Counted from the first letter of the stretch, positions 1-12,549 are shown. The stretch: DNA of 64,000 nt from Kappaphycus alvarezii (GCA_002205965.3 NADL03000614.1:248001-312000), one strand, 5' to 3'. Notes: generated by a model from the sequence alone, not told the origin. Numbers and translations: made by a program.

Positions 1-2480
1 TTCCCGCGACTAGCGCGCGACCCTACACTCGCGCCCTCAACATACGGTACGCACTGTAGCTGTAGTATCGCAGTACCTAAGCGGTCAATGGACTGCGTTG
101 CAATCCAGATATTACTGTACGCAGACAAGAAAAATAAGAGTGCTGTGAATAGTGCTGTGTTATCTATAATATGCAAAAGCGTTGGAGCCCTGCACTCATG
201 TGTTTGAAGACAAGTTTTGCACTACAAATTGTTCCATTCTCCACCCAGAAAATACATAAAAATATGGATTGCCACTTCTAGAAGAATGCGACGTTGGTGT
301 AATATTGAGTTCCAACAACTAAATGCTGCAGAGAGCTCTAAAGTAAGGAGTAGTTGAATCCTATGGTGTGTTTGACAAGGCTTTATTGCAAGAAAGAAGT
401 GGTGTCTCTTTCTAGAAGAGCTTTTCATCTTCAGAAAAGATCATTTTGCAACTCACATCTTAGGCTTCCTCATAGAGAGTCAACAATATCTGTACTGAGT
501 TGTAAACTATTCTCTGTTGGCGAAACTATATAATCAGCTGTATTTTTTCCTTCTATTATGTGGAGAATGGGAAAACACAAGAATGAATCAGAGAGAAAGC
601 GAGAGAGGCTCATTTGAAAATTCTAAAGGAAATTGTTTTGAGTTCAATAGCAGTCAATTGGTCAAGGAAGGAAAGTTTTCAGAGGAAAATAAAAACTTCA
701 CCATTATGAACAAGGCCCTTTCTCAATAATTTGCAAAGGTATAACCTTGTAAGGTAGTAATTTCGCTTTGTATTTCAAAGCTTTGTATCCGTAGAGCCCC
801 ATGAGATTGACTGCGGTAAAAATTTCGGAAAAATGGTCTCATATATGAGGAAACAGGATTCTAGTAAGATCAAAACATGTGCATCTTACGATCGCCACAA
901 CTTTTTCTCTGCATGTACATTTTTTTCTTTTGCATTCTCTAGGAATGTACAATATAAGGGATTCTGAGTCTTATCTATGGATTGAAGAAGACTCTCTAAT
1001 CCTTTTTTAGGTATTTTGATCGATTCTGTGGTAATAGTTGGGTCAAGCATAGTAGTGACGGATTCCAATCATGAAAATTTGCTTTCATGACCCATTGTAG
1101 GACGTTAAGATAGTCTGACTTTGACCAAAATGAAGTAAACTAAGCTTTAAAAGATATTTGCAATGTTATTGAATCATTTCTCTGACTTTCGTAGGAAAAG
1201 GAGCAAGTATAGTCAAACGGTTGGATAAAGTAAAAAAACTCGGTAAAAGAAAGGATATGAGCTTAAATATGTTCTCAGGAATCAAAGATGTGAAGCTTGG
1301 TACAATATACTGCCATTTAAGAGGGCTTCGACTAGTAAAGAGTTTCAAATCCGACTTGAAGGCGACAATGAAAGGTTATTATTCAAATAAAATAGAAAAA
1401 CGGGTCATTGGTAATTTTTTACTGGATTGAAATTTATATTCATCTCGTATTAGACCCTTAACTTTATTCGCCATCGGGCAAAAAAAAGGATATGTAAAGG
1501 ACTGGATCAGTATGATGAAAAATACGAGTTGTCTTCTCGATTTTTTGACTAATTTGCCAGTGATTATGGAGAGATTTGGCCCTGAATTTTCTGCTATGTT
1601 TCTGTTATATTGGTGGCCTAGTCACTTCTACGTGCATTTTTAAACAAGCAGAAGTGTCTTGGTTTTGAACCCAGATATTCCTGTACGACCTGTAAGGATG
1701 TGTTAAGTTCGGAAGCAGAAAAAGTACAGAACACCAGAAACAGCACCAGAATCCTTGGCCACCTATAGGAATAGAATAAGGCATAACAAGTATACTTATC
1801 GAGTAGGCAATGTGATCGGGTAGAGAGGCGGGATGTTTGGGGGAAATGATGTTCAACTACCAAGACAGCCTAAGGGTCAATTTGTCTATCTGAGGCGTTT
1901 CATGCCGATTTCGCTTAGGATGTTAAGTAAATGGTTAGATTACTGTAACATTTTCCGACCAACCGATGAAAAAGCTCTAAAACTTCCAACATTGAATGTT
2001 CATCTTCAATAGGCCGAATGAGCGGTGCTAAAGCCGAAACTATGGGAGAGATCGGTTGCACAGCTGGTTCTAGGTGGTGGTAGTCGGGTTAGGTGAACAG
2101 TTGTGGGTCACCTTGCTATATATTTTGAGTAATCTCGAATCTTGACTGGGCTGGTAGTGGGTAGCACACGGGTGAATTACAGTTTCCACTGTTTAAATCT
2201 GTCTTAGGGTAGTCAAAGTTACACCATAACGTAAAGGGAATGCAAATTTGGTTGCAATATTGCAATGGCAGATCCAATAATTCGAAAAAGCATGGTGTTC
2301 ACAGCTACCCTACTATATTTTCTAAAAGACCTTACAATTGCAGCAGCAATAGGTGGCCAAGTAGAGTAAATAAGATACGAAACACAAGCAACAATTCAGA
2401 ATTCTGACATTTTAGTGGAGTAGCCTCAGCATTTTAAAGTATGGGTAAACCAGTACTTCCCTCCAAAAAATAAATTCCAC
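1..2480. other. No gene recognised
   Basis: No convincing coding region, RNA gene or repeat was recognised. The ORFs here are 60 to 83 codons long, overlap on both strands and carry no motif I know. The stretch is moderately AT-rich. It may be host intergenic sequence or very old transposon debris. Confidence 0.5.
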
Positions 2481-2525
2481 GCTCCCAACCAATAATAACC
2501 CAAAGGAACACCACCACCCCTCTCC

Positions 2526-3470
2526 ATGTCGTCCTCTCCCCAAACCTCGGCGCCGGAGCCAAAACCACATTCTACTGACCCCATGATATCCGTCCTATCC
2601 TCGACAACCTCTGGGTCCTCATCCCCCAGAAACTTGCGCGGACCCCAGCTTCTTCGCCAATTTCGTTTCGTGTACCGCGCATCAGCCGCTACTCTAAGTT
2701 GAGTCCTGCATATGATCTAGTCATCTTGAGCTATGTCCATTCTGCGAAGGCTCATGCAGCTCCGCAAGGATGAACTACAGAGCACTTTGAAATAAAAGCA
2801 TCCATGTTCAATGCGTCGGAAAAAATTGCGTTCGATGTGACTTTAAAGACTATGCTTGATCAATACTAATGCTTTCAAGTGTTTTTTGACAGGAACGGTA
2901 CCGCAAAAGCTGCATGAGTGTCATTAAAGGGGAAATTGAGGAGACGTATGAACTGCTGAGCGAGATTCATCAATCGCGGAAAGACATGGCGGTGCGTAGA
3001 AAGGAAAATCAAATGGCAACAGAAAAGCAAGAACAGAAAAGGGGCATATCTGTGCGCTGGCGAGTCATCAAGCAATGAATCGGAAGCACAGTGCGGCTGA
3101 CGGAGACCGCCAAAGAAGAGGAGGCAACTGCAGGAAGCAAGCTCCGCCGAAGAAGAAAGCGATTCTCAACCCAGTGAGCGATTGTGACGAGCGGATGGAT
3201 AATTTCTGCCAAAAGCTCTGTCGCACTGAGTAATCACGTGCAAAAATCGAGGAGGAGAATCCGGAGTTTGCACGCGCAAAAGACCAAGAAAAACTTCAAT
3301 CGGATAACCAAGACGCACAGCCTCTCGATTTTTCAGCCGAAGAGTTGGAGTGCCAGTAGTCGCCTTCCAAACGGGGTGCAAATATTGAGATGGCCTGTGG
3401 AGTTGATGGCCGTAAGCAGTTGTTGGCATGTCGATCTCTGGAGAAAATTAGTGTCGCTTGGATAACAGGA
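2526..3470 (+). other. Possible degenerate coding remnant (hypothetical)
   Basis: Two patches look weakly coding. A 58-codon ORF starts at ATG 2526 and ends near 2702; it is rich in Ser, Pro and Thr. A second patch from about 2891, just after a splice-acceptor-like pyrimidine tract ending in CAG, reads as a charged helical segment (Glu/Lys/Arg-rich) to a stop near 3078. After that, another frame continues as an acidic and basic low-complexity segment. Together they could be exons or fragments of one protein broken by frameshifts. No family is recognised, no function is proposed, and the coding nature is uncertain. Confidence 0.2.
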
Positions 3471-3932
3471 TCTCAGTTGAATTATGGATACGGGTAACGT
3501 GGCAGCGGTTTTAATGCTATTCTAATATGATACTCGCCGACGAGCGGATATATTGACTTTTCTATGTTGATCCTGACGTGGCTGGTTTGGTAGTGTTATC
3601 AGATGCATTTATAGAAAGCGTGTGTTCTCTGAGCTTGGGGTTCAAGAAAAAAATGGATTGGCATTGGTGGGATAGTGTACGTGACGACTCTAAGTTTATC
3701 AGTTTGACCGTAAGTATCTCTAAATTTGCACACTACGCATTCCAAATGGCCTCTTAGAGTTTGGTATCTTTATAGTTTGAACTGGATGCCATCCATTTGA
3801 GTGTGACAATTCCTCTTAACAATGATTGCGAGGGGCGCCAGGTTAGATGAGCCCCTGGTTGAGAACATTCTGAACGATTTTTACATTCATCCTAATGAGC
3901 AAAGCTTGAAAAGATAAATTTCCTTCTTCCAA

Positions 3933-4496
3933 CTATGCTACAAGTTCCTCCGCGGTGTCTCTCGGTTCTTTTTCAGTAATTTCAAGCACAATATGGGCGC
4001 CAGTGCCGACTTTCTTGTATCGCTGGAGATATTTTAAAAGCTTTTGCTTCTCTAGGCAATACTGGAGAATGAGCCCTGTTTTTCCGCATCCATGGCATAC
4101 TACTTGCCCTTTTATGACGGCAAGCGGAATAAGGCGACGAAGATGCGTGTTTTTGTAGCTCCGGAAGGGCTTAAAGTACTTCTGTGGTCGCATATGGGGA
4201 GGGGGAGGCATTTTATTGGAAAGAAGCGCGGTGGTGAGATTTAGTGCTGAATTTAGGTATGTAGATTCTTCCTTGACGTGAAAAAAAGTAAAGATGGATG
4301 GATTCCTGCTTTTCTTAGACCTTTTATCTATGTTTAAAGCGTATTCATTGATAATTTTAGCGAAGTATGAGGGTTTTGGCGTGGCTTGTTCTTTCCAAAA
4401 ACGGTTTGGATCATTTTGTTCTTTTAATGTGTCGCGGAGCCTGTTTAGGACCAATTGAAGCGCTGGAATAAATGCGGGAATATCTCGGTGCTGCAT
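3933..4496 (-). CDS. Hypothetical 187-residue protein, zinc-knuckle-like motif
   Basis: This is the longest ORF in the first 5 kb. It is basic and moderately Pro-rich. Around residues 130 to 150 it contains a C-x2-C-GKTG-x4-C arrangement that resembles a CCHC zinc knuckle in which the expected His is replaced by Leu; this is seen directly. It may be a retroelement Gag fragment or a host exon; I cannot tell which. It lies just outside the left LTR of the Copia element, on the opposite strand. It also has the same orientation as the open frame at 9575-9786 that the Copia insertion appears to split, so the two could have belonged to one locus; that is inference. Confidence 0.35.
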   Translation of the reverse strand: MQHRDIPAFIPALQLVLNRLRDTLKEQNDPNRFWKEQATPKPSYFAKIINEYALNIDKRSKKSRNPSIFTFFHVKEESTYLNSALNLTTALLSNKMPPPPHMRPQKYFKPFRSYKNTHLRRLIPLAVIKGQVVCHGCGKTGLILQYCLEKQKLLKYLQRYKKVGTGAHIVLEITEKEPRDTAEELVA

Positions 4497-4733
4497 GATG
4501 ATTAACTCAATGCAAGCTGATGCTTACTGTAGTCGGTTCCATATTCTCTACGGAACTAACCACATGTGATAGTGTTCCAACTTTTAATCTTTTGAGCTTG
4601 GATACTCGGCTCATACAATAGGAGTTTGGGGGGTGTGGATGAATTCTTTTAAGGTTATTTAATGAATTCTTGATTTGTAAGTCTATTCTCCGGCTTTCCC
4701 TATTAGGACGAAATTAAGATGGTAACATGAATT

Positions 4734-5068
4734 TGATGTATGAAGTTACATCCAATAGCCATGAAATTTGAATGAATGGCTTTACGATTTGAAATGTTTT
4801 GACATGCCCTTTTTTGAAAGGGCGTTATAGATTACTCGTAGTGATTTGTAATAGCTGCAATATCACACAAGGAACGAGCCAAGCAACGTGTTATGTCGAA
4901 CTCATCTGTATAAGAGATAAAGATGGGGTGCGTAGGGGATAGCAAGCACTGAAAAAGTGTCTCGCAAGTTTGTTTTGTCTTAGTGTAAAATTATGCAGTG
5001 TATTTTGAGTTTGTTGTCCGAATCGCTTCCCTCATTTCATGAAGAACATTCATCATTGTGTTTTACTA
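4734..5068 (+). repeat. Copia 5' LTR
   Basis: This 335-bp repeat begins TGATG and ends ACTA. It pairs with 9240-9574, which begins TGATG and ends AATA. The boundaries are set by the GAATT duplication outside and by the primer-binding site immediately inside. Confidence 0.9.
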
Positions 5069-5069
5069 G

Positions 5070-5084
5070 TGGTAGCATCGCAAC
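5070..5084 (+). promoter_or_regulatory. Copia primer-binding site
   Basis: TGGTAGCATCGCAAC begins one base after the LTR. The leading TGG fits complementarity to a tRNA 3'-CCA end. Its first eleven bases are shared with the primer-binding site of the chromodomain element at 36161, so both probably use the same tRNA class; the tRNA was not identified. Confidence 0.65.
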
Positions 5085-5101
5085 GGGAAGACTAAGGAAG
5101 C

Positions 5102-5830
5102 ATGGATGCCGGCAAAGATGAACGCCTTCCTCAGTTCAGTGCGAAAGTTGCTGAAAGTTTCCATCTATGGAGTTTGAGAATGGAGGCCATCCTCGAGAGA
5201 AGAGATTGTTTGTCCATTGTCAATGGAGAAGAAATTCTCCCCCATAGTGACAATGAGGACGAGAACGTGTCTGAGGCTCAGCAAGCCTTTGATAAACGTA
5301 AACGTAAGGCTAGCGCAATTATCATTACAGCGCTGGGCGAAAAGCCGTGGAAAGTAGTTCAAAAGCATTCAAATCACCGTACGAGATGTGGTCCAAACTG
5401 TGTTCTCGATACGCAAGTAAAACAACCAGCAATAAACTCAATCTTTGTAAAGAAGCATTCAGTCTCACAATTGGATCGAACTCAATATAAGATCACATAT
5501 CTGAATTGGAGACAATCTACGAACGGTTGGAAGATACAGGACAGTCATTAAATGAGCTTATGCAGGTTTCAATTTTATTGACATCTATCAAGCAAGTTAA
5601 GGAGTATGAGGCGGTGATCGCAGCCATACGCACCCTGGAGGAAGGGAAAGCGACATGGGAAACTGTAAATGTTCGTCTAATAGATGATTACAAAGACCGT
5701 GTGAAGTCTCATTGTCCTAGTAATGAACCGTAGTTCACTGCTGCATTTGCTAATAAAAGATTTTCTAAAGTTTCATATACTTTCTGCAACAGAAAAGGAC
5801 ACGATTCTAGCCAGTATTGGGACAATCCGA
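5102..5830 (+). pseudogene. gag: Copia gag, frameshifted
   Basis: The ATG at 5102 lies just downstream of the primer-binding site. The N-terminal part reads open to 5551, but the homologous frame shifts near 5500 to the ORF ending at 5733. A zinc-knuckle relic is visible near 5770-5820 (F-C-N-R-K-G-H-D), with the first and last Cys apparently lost. In Copia elements this protein forms the virus-like particle and binds the RNA template. The frame breaks and the damaged knuckle indicate a non-functional copy. Confidence 0.7.
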
Positions 5831-5959
5831 ACAGTAAGAGTTACAGCGGTAACAGGAATGAAAGCAATTCTAAAAAGAAAGGTAATCCAAGACTTGCACT
5901 TGCACAAGTTTGTGCAGCGAGTGCTGTATCAGTAATCGGGAGTTACCTTTGTAGCATGG

Positions 5960-7697
5960 CCAGAGTATCAATCAACCATAAGAAACGTCTACAACTGACT
6001 GAAGGTGGCCAGAATCAGTACACAAGGTTTTTGATTGACAGTGGAGTCACTCACCATATGTGCTCTGATGCTAACTTTTTTTCGGATCACTCGAAGTACC
6101 TCTACATTTAATGTAACCCTTGGTGATAATAGTGTTGTCCAAGGGGACAAAAAAGGTGAAATTGACATTTTGCTGAATTACTCTAAAGGTTTGAAGAACA
6201 AAGGAGCCTGGAGTCGCCTCACAAACGTGCTTCTCCTTGAGCAGATGGGGATGAATCTGCTGTACCTTAACGCATTGGATACACACAACATCAATGTTGT
6301 ATTTAAAAATGGAGGTCGTGTTTTAATCGATGTTAATTACAACAATACCATTGGATCTGGATTTAAGCGTAATGATAGTTTATATCATATTGATGGCAGT
6401 ATTGTACAGAACTCCAGTCATGTTGTTAATAAGTCCCAGAGTATTTCTGCAGTTGCATCCGACGAACCATCAGGAGCTTCCCTCTGGCATCGACGGTTTG
6501 GGCATACTAACAAAGAAACAAGTCAGAAACTGGCCAAAAATAAGTTAATACGTGGGATTAATCTTCATGACGCACCTAATAAGATAAAATGTCATCCATG
6601 TTTCGATGGTAAGCAGAACCGTCAGTCTTTCCAGGGAAACCTGATCCCTAAGAATGAATAAATCGGTGATGTGATTTTCTCTGATGTCTGTGGTCCGTTA
6701 CATCTTGAATCATCGAACAAATCTAATTATTTCGTAACGTTTATTGACGCTTCTTCGAACCATGTCGTGGTTTCGACAATCCAAGAAAAAGACTAAGTAA
6801 CATCTGTATTCAAAGCGTATAAAAGAAATATGGAAAAGCAGTTCAATGTTGATATAAGGCAACTGCATTCGGATAATGGCGGGGAATACGTCTATAATGA
6901 GATGGATCATTTTTTGCCGTATGCATTGCATTTCCCACACTACAACAGCTGCCTACAATCCTGAATCAAACTGTCTAGAAGAGCGTATGAACAGAACCAT
7001 AATGGAGAAGACTCGTGCTATTTCGTCAGAGGCATCTTTGCATGGAAATTTTTTGCCGGAAGCCGTCCATCACGCAGTATATATACAGAACTTGTTTCCA
7101 TCTGGTCATATAGAACTATCTCCTGTCGAGCTTTTAACAGGAACAAAGCCCAAATTTCATCACCTACGAATTTTCGGTTGCATTGTGCAGGCACATGTAC
7201 CAGCTAGTAATCGCCATAAGCTTGATTTTAAAACTAAAAGTTTTTTTCATGTAGGGCACGTATGTAAATCAGTGTCCAGAGGCTTCAATCCAATTACAAA
7301 AAAGGTACAGCTGGTTCCTCATGGTGTGTTTGATGAAACAGTCTTTCTTGGAACAGAAAAAGGAGACAGTGTTTCACTTTCAGAAGGGGATTCGAAGCAA
7401 ACTACTGCAATCCATCAACAGTCAGAAGGGGAATATATCTTAATGATTGATGATGAAGTAACATTGGACCTGTCTAGTGATGAAGATGCAGAAGCTTCAA
7501 TCGCGGATAGTTGTAATGTCAACAACACTCCTCATTCCTCAGAAATAATTCCGAGACGTAGCGCTCGGATGAATCGGCGTGCTCCACCCCGGTACAGACT
7601 TCTTGCTAGAGCGTCTGATGACATGCCTACGGTAACACAGGCCATGAAAGGTCCAGACGCTCATCTATGGAAAACTGCAATCCAAACGGAATTGTAA
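5960..7697 (+). pseudogene. pol: Copia protease and integrase region, frameshifted
   Basis: The aspartic protease signature reads LIDSGVTHHMCSD near 6030-6068. Next comes the GAG-pre-integrase zinc-binding block, with H-R-R-F-G-H near 6488-6510 and a C-H-P-C pair near 6590-6600. The integrase core follows with the triad Asp in SDVCGPL (about 6682), Asp in HSDNGGEY (about 6868) and Glu in NPESNCLEERMNRT (about 6958). A stop at 6659-6661 separates the zinc-binding block from the core, another stop lies near 6795, and the frame changes again near 6880. The rest, to 7697, is the usual divergent linker before the reverse transcriptase. The domains are clear, but the gene is broken. Confidence 0.85.
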
Positions 7698-8317
7698 GAG
7701 TGATGGAGAAGCAGACATGGGACCTAGTACCACGTCCAAATGTTGTGAAGTTACTGCCATTCAAACTCATAATAAAAGTAAAAAGGCATGCAGCTGGAAC
7801 CGTTGACAATTTCAAGGGAAGCTTTGTAGCTCTTGATTGTTTCCAGTAGATGCTGAGTAAGGAGACATACTCTCCAGTTGTCGATATTACATCTGTTCTT
7901 GTTTCTCTAGCTCTAGCTGCACTGCATAATGCTAGGTTACACCAATTCGACGTAACGGGAGCTTTCTTATATGGAAGGCTTGAAAAGCCAATATATATGT
8001 TTCAACCTAAAGTTTTCGAAGAAAAAGTGAAGAAAGGATGTTTATGCAAACTCAAGAGGAGCATATATGGATTGAAACAGGTACCTAGGATTTGGGATCA
8101 GTTCTTTAAGGGCTGCCTAAGCGACCTAGGATTTAAGCATTTCAAGCAGTCTGACTATATGTTTTTATTGGAATACAACTGTGAAAAGTTTTATATAGTT
8201 CTTTACGTTGACGACATGCTGCTCTTTGGATTACACGAATCTGCTGTGCAGTATGTGAAGAGGCGGCTTACTAATACCTTGAAAGTCAAGGATCTCGGAA
8301 TAGCAAAGTAATTTCTC
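7667..8317 (+). pseudogene. pol: Copia reverse transcriptase
   Basis: This has the family's conserved blocks: TWDLV near the start, YSPVVDITSV after a stop at 7847-7849, QFDVTGAFLYG, SIYGLKQ and the catalytic LYVDDMLLFG near 8200-8230. It copies element RNA into cDNA inside the particle. The first 60 codons are in the frame starting at 7667, and the main body runs 7850-8311 after one in-frame stop. The catalytic YVDD is intact, so the break at 7847 is the main visible defect. Confidence 0.9.
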
Positions 8318-9189
8318 GTGGTTAAGATATCAACTGCCGGAAATGGTTTCGTTCTGTCGCAGGGATACCATATAGACAAACCCCTGAAGTATTATAGTAT
8401 GTCCAATTGCAAGCCGATAACCACACCGATGGACCCCAGCCAGTATCTGCAGCTGAAATCGTCAGTGAAGCTGAGTCCGCAAGGGGCAAGCAAAATGAGT
8501 CATGTTCCGTACAGGGAAGCTATAGGACAGATTCTTTATCTAAGCTCTAGATCTAGACCAGATATTTCCGTGGCAGTGAATGTATTAGTCTTCATGTGTC
8601 GAATCCTCGCCCTATACATTGGGTTGCAGTGAAAAGAATACTAAAGTATCTGAAAGGCACGATGAACAACAGTCTAGTAATTGATCCTGCCGATAACCAA
8701 CTAACTGCATACGCAGATTCGGATTGGGCAGGAAGCGCCGATCGCAAATCTCCAACTGGAAACTTAGTGCAGATAGATGGTGCTAGTTTATACTGGAAGT
8801 GCTCCAATCAACCTTGCATAGCACTATCTTCTACGAAAGCCGAATATATGAGCTTGTCCGATGTTGGTAGGGAGCTCACGTGGCTCAGGTCTTTACTATT
8901 AGAAATGGGAGCAGAAAAGAATGTTGCAACACCTATTTTTCAAGATAATCATGGTGCTACTGGTTGGGCACGTGAAGTCGGTCAATTTCGAAAAAGCAAA
9001 CATATTGACATAAGGCTGCATCACATTCATGATCTTATCGGTAAGAAAATCGTCTCTATCAAAACAGTTGACAACAAGTTGATGATTGCTGATGTGCTCG
9101 CAAAGCCCCTGCATGGACCGAAGCTTAAGCTCGACACTCGTCGTCTTGGCGTGTATGAAGTGCATGGTGATGTTGATGTTGATCCTTAG
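8318..9189 (+). pseudogene. pol: Copia RNase H and C-terminal Pol
   Basis: From 8318 the sequence reads through the connection region to the block RPDISVAVNV. It then shifts frame near 8600 into AYADSDWAGSADRKSPTG, ALSSTKAEYMSL and DNHGA, which are the Copia RNase H motifs with their acidic residues. The distal motif HIDIRLHHIHDLI and an ADVLAKPL motif close the domain, and the ORF stops at 9189. RNase H removes template RNA during cDNA synthesis. One frameshift near 8590-8600 is visible. Confidence 0.9.
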
Positions 9190-9230
9190 CCGGACTTGGA
9201 TCTGTTTTGGAGTTCATTCATCATGACATG

Positions 9231-9239
9231 GAGAAGGGG
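9231..9239 (+). promoter_or_regulatory. Copia polypurine tract
   Basis: GAGAAGGGG directly abuts the right LTR, the expected primer position for plus-strand DNA synthesis. Confidence 0.75.
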
Positions 9240-9574
9240 TGATGAATGAAGTTACATGCAATAGCCATGAAATTTGAATGAATGGCTTTACGATTTGAAA
9301 TGTTTTGACATGCCCTTTTTTGAAAGGGCGTTATAGATTACTCGTAGTGATTTGTAATAGCTGCAATCTCACACAAGGAACGAGCCAAGCAACGTGTTAT
9401 GTAGAACTCATCTGTATAAGAGATAAAGATGGGGTGCGTAGGGGATAGCAAGCACTGAAAAAGTGTCTCGCAAGTTTGTTTTGTCTTAGTGTAAAATTAT
9501 GCAGTGTATTTTGAGTTTGTTGTCAGAATCGCTTCCCTCATCTCATCAAAAACCTTCACCATTGTGTTTTAATA
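9240..9574 (+). repeat. Copia 3' LTR
   Basis: Direct repeat of 4734-5068, the same 335-bp length. It is followed by the target duplication GAATT at 9575-9579. Confidence 0.9.
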
Positions 9575-9786
9575 GAATTTCCGGAGGGATTTTTGAAGCT
9601 TTCATGCGGTCAATTATCGGCTGAGGACGGTGAATAACTGGTTTATTCTCGTCTCCTGTAATTCTTTCAGAGTTTCTAATGATTGGAGTTTTAATTTGGA
9701 TGTTTTTCGTCGGGTCAACCTTTTGAAATGATGGAGCGACTATTAGCTGATTCCATTTATGTTGAAACTGAGCCTGGATACTTTAA
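9575..9786 (-). other. Open frame apparently interrupted by the Copia insertion
   Basis: On the minus strand this stretch is open for about 70 codons and reads as a plausible Pro/Ile/Lys-rich segment (for example PTKNIQIKTPIIRN). It begins after an in-frame stop and an AG that could be a splice acceptor. If the Copia element and one copy of GAATT are removed, the frame continues through the target site into the left flank for about eight more codons before a stop. No family is recognised. It may be an exon or part of an older element. Confidence 0.35.
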
Positions 9787-9789
9787 GTG

Positions 9790-11715
9790 ATAGCTAATGT
9801 GTCGCGTAGTTACCTAGACTGGTCTTTGGGGGTCGATAGTGGTGATTGAAAGTGAAAATATCTGTTAAACAGCGTTTTGTGCGCCCTGTTTCTGATTTTG
9901 ATGTGGCTTGTCGCGAAATTTCTTGAAATAGGCTACTCTTGAAGTTTGAACATGACTAATCTTTCTTAACTTTCTTTGGACGTCTCTTAAGGCTCACATG
10001 AATCCTTCCTGTGAGTTTAGGTATGATGCAGTAGCTGAAGATGCGCCTCAGCTAGAAGTTATGATTGAATCCGAGTTTCGTAAACCTAGGTGTTCTTTCA
10101 TTTACGCAGGGATACCTGGTCCATCCCGTTTCGATAATGAAGTGAGCGCACGTATGAAATCGAAGCATAACTACATGTTGTAATTATTCTTTGAGTCCAC
10201 TTTTACCCAAAATTGGGTCTGCTAATGCGTCAACAGCCTCAGATTTATGCTTTCAATATTATTATAATCCCTTTTTATCACCATGAAATGATCTCGAAGA
10301 GATCCTATTATCCGTCTATTAAGCTACTAATAAAAATTCCATATAAGATTGGGATCTGTAAAGTAATTGAGGCAGATGTAAGTCTTTTACTGAAGGCAAA
10401 AACCGACTACCATTTGTCATTCCACTTCACGCTGAAGAACTTTTCTGTAACGCACTGAGCTGGGCCTTGATGCATAATCTGGCTTCTAAGTTGTCCCTCA
10501 ATTCGTTTGCGTTGGCATACGACTGACTCGTATGTTAGCCATTTTATCAAAAATTATCGCCGCACTTCTCTTAACAGCACAAGAAATGATATGCCTTTCG
10601 CTCTTGACCTGAATCGAAAATTCATTCAGAAAAAGATTCCTCAGATATGCTTAGAATCAAAGAATAATCCATCTCTAGCCCCCCAAAGCGATAGTTCTCA
10701 AAATACCTCTTACATATCTTCTGGCATGTGTACACAGTATTCTTGCGGTAAGCTTCTTATTTTATATTTGTCGCAGCTTAACATTCATCTATAACTTGGC
10801 GATTTTTTCTACTTTTGATCTCTGTTTACTGACAGCTTTTGAAGCTCCTTGATCCTTCCAAACTTCTCTGAAAGCGTTGTCAACCCGTTCAAACAAGCTG
10901 AAAAGCCTCACCCTGTCCCAAAGATTTCTTCCAAAATTTTGACAGAATACTGACAGTCGGTTGCTTTGTCTTAATCTTCCTTGATTTCTTCTTATAGATC
11001 TAAACTATGCTTTTCTTGAAATATTTAACCTTTAGTTGGCATTAAAACCTTCTCTTTGTAAAGTTTTGGTAATCCATGGCTTGGGTTCGCTTTACTTGAT
11101 GGGCAAACTATATTTCTTGTTTTAAGGTTAAGTTTTGCCTCCTAGTCATCTGTTAGCTATCCTAGTTCTAATTTTACTTTGCTAAGGACTTTTCTCCTGA
11201 ACCAGCTACGCAATACCCTCAAGTACTAAATTTGTTGCCAGAATCTCCGAAATATTAGTGGAATCCCGTTGTCATATTAAAGTGCCTGTGTGTAGTCAAA
11301 ATACCGTGAAATTTCCAAATATCGCAAAGCTCACAATAAATTAACCTCTTCCAGAAACCAGCTAACTTCAGTCTTAAACGGAAAAAACTCGTGGATATAT
11401 CACGAAGAATCTCAAACCTTCATTTTGCCTCGTATACGGGTGTCATCTGTCGTTTCCGACTAATATTGTTTCATTGCGGACAAAAGCAGTACGTACTGTC
11501 ATCTCGCGTTGGCTTTGGGGTTATCAGATTATTTTTCTTTAGATTTAGAGGGCGTTTTATAACTATCCAAAATGGTCCCGGTTTGGACGGGTACTATACT
11601 TGTCATTGTTCCACCTCAGAGACGTACGGTAGTGAGTAAAATATCTAAATTTACCGCTCCGAGTTGTAACGAAGCATTTCGGATGTGCATTCCGTGATTA
11701 GTACTAATAACCAGC
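9790..11715. other. No gene recognised
   Basis: The ORFs here are short (61 to 95 codons), AT-rich and without recognisable motifs. Examples are 9998-10183, 10213-10458 and 10507-10794 on the plus strand. I see no terminal repeats or RNA gene. Confidence 0.45.
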
Positions 11716-11720
11716 CTAGG

Positions 11721-12251
11721 TGTGGTATAAGACCAATAGGGTGCGTCGGTAGCCACTAACAAAAGGGTACCTAGAACGCAGACGAGCACCGCGGGAGCAC
11801 AGGTATTCGCCTAGAGGAGGTTTCGAGGGAAGCACTAGTAAAGGAGGAGGTTCATTGGGCGGGCGCTTGACCTTAAGGGGAAAAGGATTGACCTTACAGG
11901 TGTCGACGGCTTGGAAACCTTGCATTTGGGGGCCAAAGGGTGCTTGCCTTAACGACTTTGCTACTCCCACTCCTACCGTCCTCCTTATAAGGTAAGCTAC
12001 CCTACTACAACTACTGTAAATCTACACTACTGTACGTTGCTCCTAAAGGAAAAGTGGCCCCACTACCGCCACCCCCTCGATCCACCAATAGGAGCTATCT
12101 ATTCTAAAATATCTAATCAATTACCTAATGGTCCACCTGATGTCCCCACATGGGCCATGGCGGTCCAGTCCACTCTCCCCGGCTTACAGCCTCCCCATAG
12201 GTGACACGTCTTACAGTCCGCACTGTACTCCAAAGGTGCTACTGTACTACA
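11721..12251 (-). repeat. Gypsy 3' LTR (minus-strand element)
   Basis: Nearly identical to 17260-17789. On the coding strand a purine-rich stretch containing GAGGAGGG lies just upstream (about 12252-12270) and is the likely polypurine tract. Confidence 0.9.
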
Positions 12252-12549
12252 AAACGCCCTCCTCAAATGGTGACACGTCCTCGTGGCGCGCTCGGTACAA
12301 GATCACCCCTTTGGTATTGAGTACCGTTACCTCCCCCTTCGTTCCGGAAAATGTCAGTTCCAAATTCCCCCGACGGTGCCAAAAGTTTGCCCTCCCCCTC
12401 ATGTCTCGGCCGCCGTACTCTCCTCATAAAGTGACGCGTCCGTCTATGGTCCTTCCCAACTCCCCTTGTCAAACCCCTTATTGCGCTTCTTCGACGTCGT
12501 CCTCACCTCCCCGGTGCATCATGCCTGACCCCACCACACCTTCCCCTTT

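Larger units (their letters stand above)
4734..9574 (+). mobile_element. Ty1/Copia LTR retrotransposon, complete but defective
   Basis: Two 335-bp direct repeats (4734-5068 and 9240-9574) bound the element. A 5-bp target duplication GAATT flanks it at 4729-4733 and 9575-9579. The internal order is gag, protease, integrase, reverse transcriptase, RNase H. Integrase before reverse transcriptase is diagnostic for Copia rather than Ty3/gypsy. A primer-binding site follows the left LTR and a purine tract precedes the right one. By eye the LTRs differ at about 11 positions (near 97% identity), implying a moderately old insertion. Several frameshifts and stops break the polyprotein, so it is probably not autonomous. 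Confidence 0.93.
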
